In this document: positions 59,427 through 64,000 of the stretch, piece after piece
How positions within the stretch are numbered: position 1 is the first letter of the stretch
Layout of the letters: each line of letters opens with the position of its first letter
Program-made: the position numbers and the translations under genes
The notes under the pieces: generated by a model
Databases searched by the model: none
What the model saw: the letters and a program-made list of their open reading frames with translations, nothing else
Told to the model about the DNA's origin: nothing
Origin: JACDCA01 sp040881785
GTDB lineage: Bacteria > Acidobacteriota > Vicinamibacteria > Vicinamibacterales > 2-12-FULL-66-21
DNA length: 64,000 bases
Direction of reading: 5' to 3'
NCBI GenBank assembly: GCA_040881785.1
Contig: JBBECO010000221.1
Coordinates: forward strand, 1 to 64,000

Positions 59427-62180
59427 TCAGCCCGCGTCCCTCGTCCGTGGCGCCAGCAGTTGGCGTCCCGCCATGCCGGCGGCGGGCGGCATCATCCCAG
59501 GCTGCTGGCGCTTCTGCCGCGCCACCAATGTCGCGACGCGCTTGATGAAGGCTTCGTTGGTCTCGCCGGTCTGGACGGCGCCGGCCAGCAGCGGCACGGC
59601 AGCGGCCGTGAAGTCTCCCTGGCCGTTCGATTCCCACGCGAACTCGTTGTCGCGGCACGCGGCCAGATGAATCACGCCCGGCGCCGAAGACGGCATCGCG
59701 CGGAAGCTGGCGCGGCTCCCGCGGGCGGCGCGCATCGAGCGCGCGGCCGCGAGCAGCTCCGAACTCACCGGCATGTAGCGGACGGCGTCGCTCGAGGATT
59801 CCTCAGCGCGCATCGCCGGCGCGAAGCGGCTGATGGTGCCGCAGTGGCAGCAGTCCATGAACAACGTCAGCAGCACGCCGTCCGGCAGCGCGCCAAGCGC
59901 CGCCGCGACCACGTCGTCCCGGAGAAACAGCGCTCCGGTGTGATAGTCCACCGGTACGAAGGCCTCGTCGAAGCCGTCCGCTTCGTCGCCGCTGTCGTCG
60001 GGAAGCTGCGTGCCGTGTCCCGAGTACTGCATGACGAGGACGTCCCCAGGGGTCGCGCCGGCCAGCAGGTCGCGCAGGGCGTCCTGCATTCCGCGCTGAG
60101 TGGCCTGCGCGTCCAGCAGATAGCGCACGTCGAAGCCGAGCGCGCCCAGCGCACCACCCCACTGCCTCGCGTCGTTGACGCAGCCCGAGAGCGGACGATC
60201 GCGATAGTCGTCGATCCCGATGCAGAGCGCGAGACGCCGTCCGCCGCCGGATGGCGTCGCCGGCGCGGGGGCCGGCTCAGGCCCGGCGGGAATGCACGCC
60301 ACCGGCGCGGGCATGGGCCGCTGCGGCGGCGGGAGCAACTCGAACACGCGCGGGAGCGGATCGTAGGGAAAGTCGGCCTCGCCGAACCCACTCTCGTCGT
60401 CGATCTCGAGGATCCTCCGCAGCGCGGCCGATACGGTTTTGGGATCGTTGTCGAAGGCGCCGTGCGCGAGCGCACGCGTCAGCGGGTTCTCCTCCTTGTC
60501 GCGCGCGTACGAGAACTGGATCTCGGCCGCGGCCGTGCCACCAATCGGATTGCCCTTCTTGTCGACCCCGTAGAGACCACGCAGCCTCTCGTGCTTGCGG
60601 ATCGACCGGTGCAGTCCGAGAATCGGCCGGCGCAGCACGCCCTCGAACGAGTGCGAGATCAGATACAGCAGCGACTTGCGATAGACCTTGAAACAATTGT
60701 CCTGTTCCTCGGCGTCCTCCTCCATCGTGAAGCAGGCGTGCTTCACGATCGTCTTCGACTCGATCAGCGCCAGGAGCTTCGCTTCGAAGAGCTCGGGACG
60801 GACGGCCGGGGCGAAGAACGACAGCGTATCGATGCGCGGCACGCCGAGCGCGATCAACGCCGGCAGGAGATGCGCATGGAAAATCGCGCCAGCGCTGTGG
60901 CCGATCGCGTGGACCGTCACGTCCTTCGCCGCCGGGGTCGCGAGAAACGCGGCCAGCTTCGACGCGAACAGGTGCGCACCGCCGGGATATCCTTCGCCCA
61001 GATCCGCGGCCGACGCGCGACGCGCGCTCTCCTTCATGCCGGCCCAGATCGCGGTGCCGGGCGCCTTGGCTGCCAGCTCGATCGCCGGGTCCGTCGTCCA
61101 GTCGAAGATGTCGCGCGGCCCGACGATGTACTGGCGGAGGATCTCGAGGAGCCCGCTTTCCCAGACGAAGAACACCGGGTAGACCCCCTTCGAGAGCCAC
61201 CAGGGGTACATCTTCTTCGCATAGGCGAGCGCGTCCGATTCGCCGACGAGTCCGCCGTGTGCATACAGAAGGATGCGCAGCGACGGATCCGCGGCGGCGC
61301 GGTCGCGGATCGCGTCGATGATCCCGTCGAGATCGACCGGCGTGGTGCTGAAGTCGCCGCCCGCCGACAGCTCGCCGCAGCTCAGATTGACGACGTGCGG
61401 TCGCAACGGCGTCCAGTCCTCGCCGCGAGAACCGGAAGGCGCGTCAAGGAGGCGCGAGAAGTCGCGGCTGTATCGCCGCTGTTCCCGGGCCACGCGCGTG
61501 CGCGTGTCTTCGGCAACCGCTTCTCCGGCGAGCGCATGTTCAGGGATGGTGGCCTCGGCGATCTCCGACGGCTTGAGCGCGATCGCCGCCGGTTGTGTGA
61601 CGAACGCGCCGAGCAGGAACTCGCGGCTGAAGGGACGGGTCGTTCGCGCCTGGCGGCTGCTCGTGTTCTTCGCCACGAGCGCCACGAATGCGTCACGGTC
61701 GAGGGTCGTACCCGGACAGGTCTTCGGTCCCTCGCTCAGGTCGCGATGGAACGCGATCGCGGCCGCCTCGAGGTTCCACGCGCGCAGCAGATGCGCCACG
61801 ACGGCGGCGGCGCTGTCGCGCTGCGCTCCGTCGAAGCGGTCGCGGCCGTCGTCGAAATTGCCGACGAGCGCGATCATGAACGGCCCCTTGGCGGTCGTGC
61901 CGTTGTGCCCTCTGACACTGGCGGGCGGCAGGTTCCAGTTGCGTCCGGGCCACAGGCCGCCGAGAGGATCGATCGTCAGGTGCTGCGCGATGTCACTCCA
62001 TCCCTGCGCCAGGTGGAGCTGCCGCATGGCCTCGATCGTTTCGGCGCCGCGGAAATCGGCGCGCGCGGGATGCACCGTGTGATGCACGTGCACCGCGTCG
62101 ATCGCCCGCGTGAGCACGCCGCGATCGGGCAGCAGCAGCCGGAACTGGTGGACCGTGAGACGCCGGGGAGTATGTGTCAT
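59427..62180 (-). CDS. PGRP-like amidase / alpha-beta hydrolase / caspase triple fusion
   Basis: A 917-residue protein from ATG 62180 (GAGGG upstream). Residues ~1-170 are an amidase_2/PGRP-like domain (HVHHTVHPA, ligand His33/34; SVRGHNGTTAKGPFMIALVG; FHRDLSEGPKTCPG with a likely Zn Cys). Residues ~260-520 are a lipase-like alpha/beta hydrolase (LLYAHGGLVGESDAL; nucleophile Ser429 in GHSAG). After a Pro/Ala linker (~610-645), residues ~648-900 are a C14/metacaspase domain (LALCIGIDDY; YSGHG, His722; DCCHCG, Cys778). It has no signal peptide. Adjacent metallopeptidase and divergent operators suggest a regulated death- or defence-type protease system; that role is inference. Confidence 0.85.
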   Translation of the reverse strand: MTHTPRRLTVHQFRLLLPDRGVLTRAIDAVHVHHTVHPARADFRGAETIEAMRQLHLAQGWSDIAQHLTIDPLGGLWPGRNWNLPPASVRGHNGTTAKGPFMIALVGNFDDGRDRFDGAQRDSAAAVVAHLLRAWNLEAAAIAFHRDLSEGPKTCPGTTLDRDAFVALVAKNTSSRQARTTRPFSREFLLGAFVTQPAAIALKPSEIAEATIPEHALAGEAVAEDTRTRVAREQRRYSRDFSRLLDAPSGSRGEDWTPLRPHVVNLSCGELSAGGDFSTTPVDLDGIIDAIRDRAAADPSLRILLYAHGGLVGESDALAYAKKMYPWWLSKGVYPVFFVWESGLLEILRQYIVGPRDIFDWTTDPAIELAAKAPGTAIWAGMKESARRASAADLGEGYPGGAHLFASKLAAFLATPAAKDVTVHAIGHSAGAIFHAHLLPALIALGVPRIDTLSFFAPAVRPELFEAKLLALIESKTIVKHACFTMEEDAEEQDNCFKVYRKSLLYLISHSFEGVLRRPILGLHRSIRKHERLRGLYGVDKKGNPIGGTAAAEIQFSYARDKEENPLTRALAHGAFDNDPKTVSAALRRILEIDDESGFGEADFPYDPLPRVFELLPPPQRPMPAPVACIPAGPEPAPAPATPSGGGRRLALCIGIDDYRDRPLSGCVNDARQWGGALGALGFDVRYLLDAQATQRGMQDALRDLLAGATPGDVLVMQYSGHGTQLPDDSGDEADGFDEAFVPVDYHTGALFLRDDVVAAALGALPDGVLLTLFMDCCHCGTISRFAPAMRAEESSSDAVRYMPVSSELLAAARSMRAARGSRASFRAMPSSAPGVIHLAACRDNEFAWESNGQGDFTAAAVPLLAGAVQTGETNEAFIKRVATLVARQKRQQPGMMPPAAGMAGRQLLAPRTRDAG

Positions 62181-62226
62181 GACACCCTCAGGATGAGACG
62201 CGCATGCTGGCTGACCGGGACGGTGA

Positions 62227-62239
62227 TTGCAATATGCAA
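62227..62239. promoter_or_regulatory. TTGCA-ATA-TGCAA palindrome
   Basis: A perfect 5-3-5 inverted repeat 47 bp upstream of the caspase-fusion start. Its position between the two divergent starts suggests a regulator site or part of the minus-strand promoter. It is a short site, so chance is possible. Confidence 0.4.
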
Positions 62240-62245
62240 GATTTA

Positions 62246-62285
62246 CCGGCCAACATGTTGCCCTCCCGGCCAACGGGTTGGCCGG
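62246..62285. promoter_or_regulatory. Two tandem dyad operators
   Basis: CCGGCCAAC-AT-GTTGCC (62246-62262) and CCGGCCAAC-GG-GTTGGCCGG (62266-62285). The second is a perfect 9-2-9 palindrome; the first shares the left half and the GTTG core. They start exactly 20 bp apart, two helical turns, so a dimeric repressor could bind both on the same face. They sit between the caspase operon (start 62180) and the VWA gene (start 62331). Confidence 0.6.
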
Positions 62286-62330
62286 TTGTGCACTCTCGAC
62301 GTCAGTTCGGCGTGCTATAAAGGCCTTCCC

Positions 62331-63209
62331 ATGGCGCGAGCCGTTTCCGCCCTCGCTGCCCTTGTCCTGCTGCTGCTCGTTCCGGCGGGCGCGCAGCAGA
62401 AGACCGTGTTCCGCACCGGCGTGCAGACGGTCGTGCTCCATGCGACCGTGCGCGGCGGGGATGGCCGCCTCGTGCCCAACCTCACGGCTGACGACTTCGA
62501 CGTTCGGGACGAGGGGCAGCCCGTGCCCATCAGCGTGTTCTCGAACGACCCGCAGCCGATCACCGTCGCGCTGCTGCTCGACATGAGCGGCAGCATGGTC
62601 GGACAGTTCCTGCGCGTGCGTGAAGCCACCAGGTACTTCGTCGATGCCATTCAGCCTGAGGACCGAGTCAGGATCGGGACCTTCGGCGACGAAGTCGCGT
62701 TGAGCCCGCTGCTGACGGGCGACAAGCCGGTGCTGCGCCGCATCGTCGGCGACGAGTTGTGGCCCGGCGGCGGCACGCCGCTGTGGAACGCCGTGAATGC
62801 CGCGATGCGCTCGCTGGCCAGCGAGCCTGGACGCCGCGTCGTTCTCGCGCTCACCGATGGCGCCGACACCGGCGGTCTTCCGGGTCTGAACGGCAACGCC
62901 GGCGACGCCCGCAAGGCCGTGGAAGACCGGGGATTCATGGTCTATGCGATCGGCCTGGAAGGGCGCCAGCTGGACGGCGGGATCGTGTCGCTCGCCGAGC
63001 AGAGCGGCGGCGGGCATTTTCTGCTGGAGAGGGGTGCGGACCTGGAGGCGACGTTCGCGCGCGTGATCGAGGAGCTGCGGCACCAGTACGAGATCGGATA
63101 CCTGCTGCCGAAGGCCGACGGGAAGCTGCACGACGTCGAGGTCCGCGTCAGGAAACCTGGCATGAAGGCGCGTGCGAAGAAGAATTACCGCGCGCCGAAG
63201 GGCACGTGA
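62331..63209 (+). CDS. Secreted VWA-domain protein (TIGR03436-type)
   Basis: A 292-residue protein with a signal peptide (ARAVSALAALVLLLLVPAGA) and the acidobacterial VWFA-related layout: a short beta region (TVVLHATVRGGDGRLVPNLT, ADDFDVRDEGQPVPISVFS) and then a VWA domain. The MIDAS is DMSGSMVGQ (DxSxS), and further motifs are GGTPLWNAVNA and ALTDGADTGG. It ends with a strand typical of the family (LHDVEVRVRKPGMKARAKKN). Periplasmic or surface protein binding is expected; the partner is unknown. A TATAAA at 62316 may be a -10 box. Its stop overlaps the next start (TGATG), so the two VWA genes are coupled. Confidence 0.85.
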   Translation: MARAVSALAALVLLLLVPAGAQQKTVFRTGVQTVVLHATVRGGDGRLVPNLTADDFDVRDEGQPVPISVFSNDPQPITVALLLDMSGSMVGQFLRVREATRYFVDAIQPEDRVRIGTFGDEVALSPLLTGDKPVLRRIVGDELWPGGGTPLWNAVNAAMRSLASEPGRRVVLALTDGADTGGLPGLNGNAGDARKAVEDRGFMVYAIGLEGRQLDGGIVSLAEQSGGGHFLLERGADLEATFARVIEELRHQYEIGYLLPKADGKLHDVEVRVRKPGMKARAKKNYRAPKGT

Positions 63210-64000
63210 TGGCTGCCCGGTGGATCGCCATGGTCGCGCTCTCCCTCGGTGTAGCGCAGCCCTTTAGGGCTGCCTCGTCGGATGTGCAGCAGCCCTTCAG
63301 GGCTGCCTCACAACCAGCCCTCGTGCACGCGTCCGTCGTCGATGCCCAGGGTCAGTCGGTGTCCGGCCTCACCGCAGCGGACTTCGAGATCCTTCTCGAC
63401 GGCGAGCCGACGCCGGTCCTGTCGGCGGCCCCGCGCAGCACGCTCTCACTGGCCGTCGTCGTCGACACGAGCCGGAGCGCGCGATGGGGTGGCGGCATCA
63501 TGCCGATGCCGCGCGACGTCGTGCTGGCGGTACTCGCCGGACTCCGGGACGACGACCGCCTGCGGTTCGGCTCGTTCGGTCAGCGTGTGCGCTTCGCGAA
63601 GCGGTGGGAGCCGGTGCGGGCGCGGAACCTGCGCAACGAACTGGGCGATACGCTGTCGGTCGACGACCGCGAAACGCACGGCCCCTCGCCCATCTGGGAC
63701 GTGGTCTATGACACGGTGACGATGCTCTCTGAAGAACCGGCGCCGCGCGCGATGCTGCTGCTGACCGATGGCCGGAGCACGGGCAACCTGCGGAGCCTCG
63801 AGATGGCATCCGAGTATGCCTCCATGCACGGCGTCGCCGTGCACAGCATCCTCCGGAACGTCGAGATGCAGATTCCGCAGGGAGAACAGCGGGCTGTCGC
63901 CGTGCGGCCCTGGGTCGCCCTGGACCGGGTCGCGCGCTATACCGGCGGGACGTCCGTCGCGTTCAGGATCGACCAGAACCTGCGGGGTTTCACCCTCGCG
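63209..64000 (+). CDS. Second VWA-domain protein, partial at window end
   Basis: It starts at ATG 63209 overlapping the previous stop and stays open to the window end (264 residues seen). A signal peptide-like start (RWIAMVALSLGVAQ) is followed by two in-frame palindromic repeats encoding QPFRAAS twice. The Ig-like strand region (LVHASVVDAQGQSVSGLTAA, DFEILLDGEPTPVLS) and a VWA domain with MIDAS VVVDTSRSARW (DxSxS) follow, plus SPIWDVVYDTV and LLLTDGRSTG. It is a paralog of the gene before it. The C-terminus is outside the window. Confidence 0.85.
   Translation, partial: MAARWIAMVALSLGVAQPFRAASSDVQQPFRAASQPALVHASVVDAQGQSVSGLTAADFEILLDGEPTPVLSAAPRSTLSLAVVVDTSRSARWGGGIMPMPRDVVLAVLAGLRDDDRLRFGSFGQRVRFAKRWEPVRARNLRNELGDTLSVDDRETHGPSPIWDVVYDTVTMLSEEPAPRAMLLLTDGRSTGNLRSLEMASEYASMHGVAVHSILRNVEMQIPQGEQRAVAVRPWVALDRVARYTGGTSVAFRIDQNLRGFTLA
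63257..63305. repeat. Two copies of a 16-bp palindrome inside a coding region
   Basis: CAGCCCTTTAGGGCTG (63257-63272) and CAGCCCTTCAGGGCTG (63290-63305) are inverted repeats (CAGCCCT/AGGGCTG), 33 bp apart. They lie in frame just after the signal peptide of the second VWA protein and encode the same peptide twice. Such elements are usually intergenic. Confidence 0.75.

Noticed and set aside
59424..62330. 5' extension of the first VWA gene
   Set aside because: The long frame upstream of 62331 is antisense to the caspase fusion. A signal peptide starts exactly at ATG 62331.
1..64000. CRISPR arrays and rRNA genes
   Set aside because: No regularly spaced repeats of CRISPR length and no 16S, 23S or 5S-like sequence were seen. 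The short tandem repeats at 49964 and 55640 have periods too short for CRISPR.

Overview
The window is GC-rich, densely coded bacterial DNA. It carries two Ig-like/VWA 'acidobacterial' proteins, TonB-C-type periplasmic proteins, DUF3175, DUF5335 and DUF4015 families, and short palindromic intergenic repeats. Together these point to an acidobacterium, probably a Vicinamibacteria-like lineage. The taxon is inferred from gene families only; there is no rRNA gene to confirm it.

Region 1 (1 to about 39.5 kb) is a stress and dormancy island. It holds universal stress proteins, three-BON proteins, a CBS pair protein, Hsp20, a PEBP protein, a phosphoribosyltransferase, an alpha/beta hydrolase, TerB-like proteins, CapA, RtcB, PolX, FtsH, an acyl-CoA synthetase and a giant cyclic beta-glucan synthase. 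The set resembles the Mycobacterium DosR regulon in kind. The island is heavily eroded. About seventeen genes are cut short, internally deleted, frameshifted or interrupted by stop codons: cheB, a LuxR regulator, plsC, a CBS protein, hsp20, a polysaccharide deacetylase, a DUF4015 glycosidase, ndvB, rtcA, wbqC, a PLD/glycosyltransferase chimera, a BON protein, an MBL hydrolase, an AMP-ligase, archease, ligA, cPGS, argF/arcC and a Lon-like ATPase. Gene order and overlapping start/stop signals survive around many of the scars. Either the island is decaying by deletion, or the assembly lost internal segments.

Region 2 (39.9 to 44.8 kb) is intact signalling: two histidine kinases with RsbRD-like N-termini, a conserved hypothetical, and a LOV-domain photoreceptor fused to a PP2C/SpoIIE phosphatase.

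Region 3 (44.9 to 49.9 kb) starts at tRNA-Ser(GGA). The last 21 bp of the tRNA region are repeated 4.95 kb downstream, framing a four-gene minus-strand operon: MntA nucleotidyltransferase, HepT HEPN RNase, a SNF2 helicase and a SWIM zinc-finger protein. No integrase is present. This looks like a small integrated defence or toxin-antitoxin cassette.

Region 4 (50 to 64 kb) holds an FGE-sulfatase-like protein, two small membrane proteins, a 1234-residue dual-module hybrid histidine kinase, a GATCGCTAATC-type repeat tract, type II NADH dehydrogenase, a large palindrome, and a two-gene operon. That operon encodes a PGRP-amidase/alpha-beta hydrolase/caspase triple fusion and a gluzincin metallopeptidase. 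It is transcribed divergently from two VWA proteins, across an intergenic region with two tandem dyad operators. The caspase operon and the tRNA cassette are the best candidates for undescribed systems.
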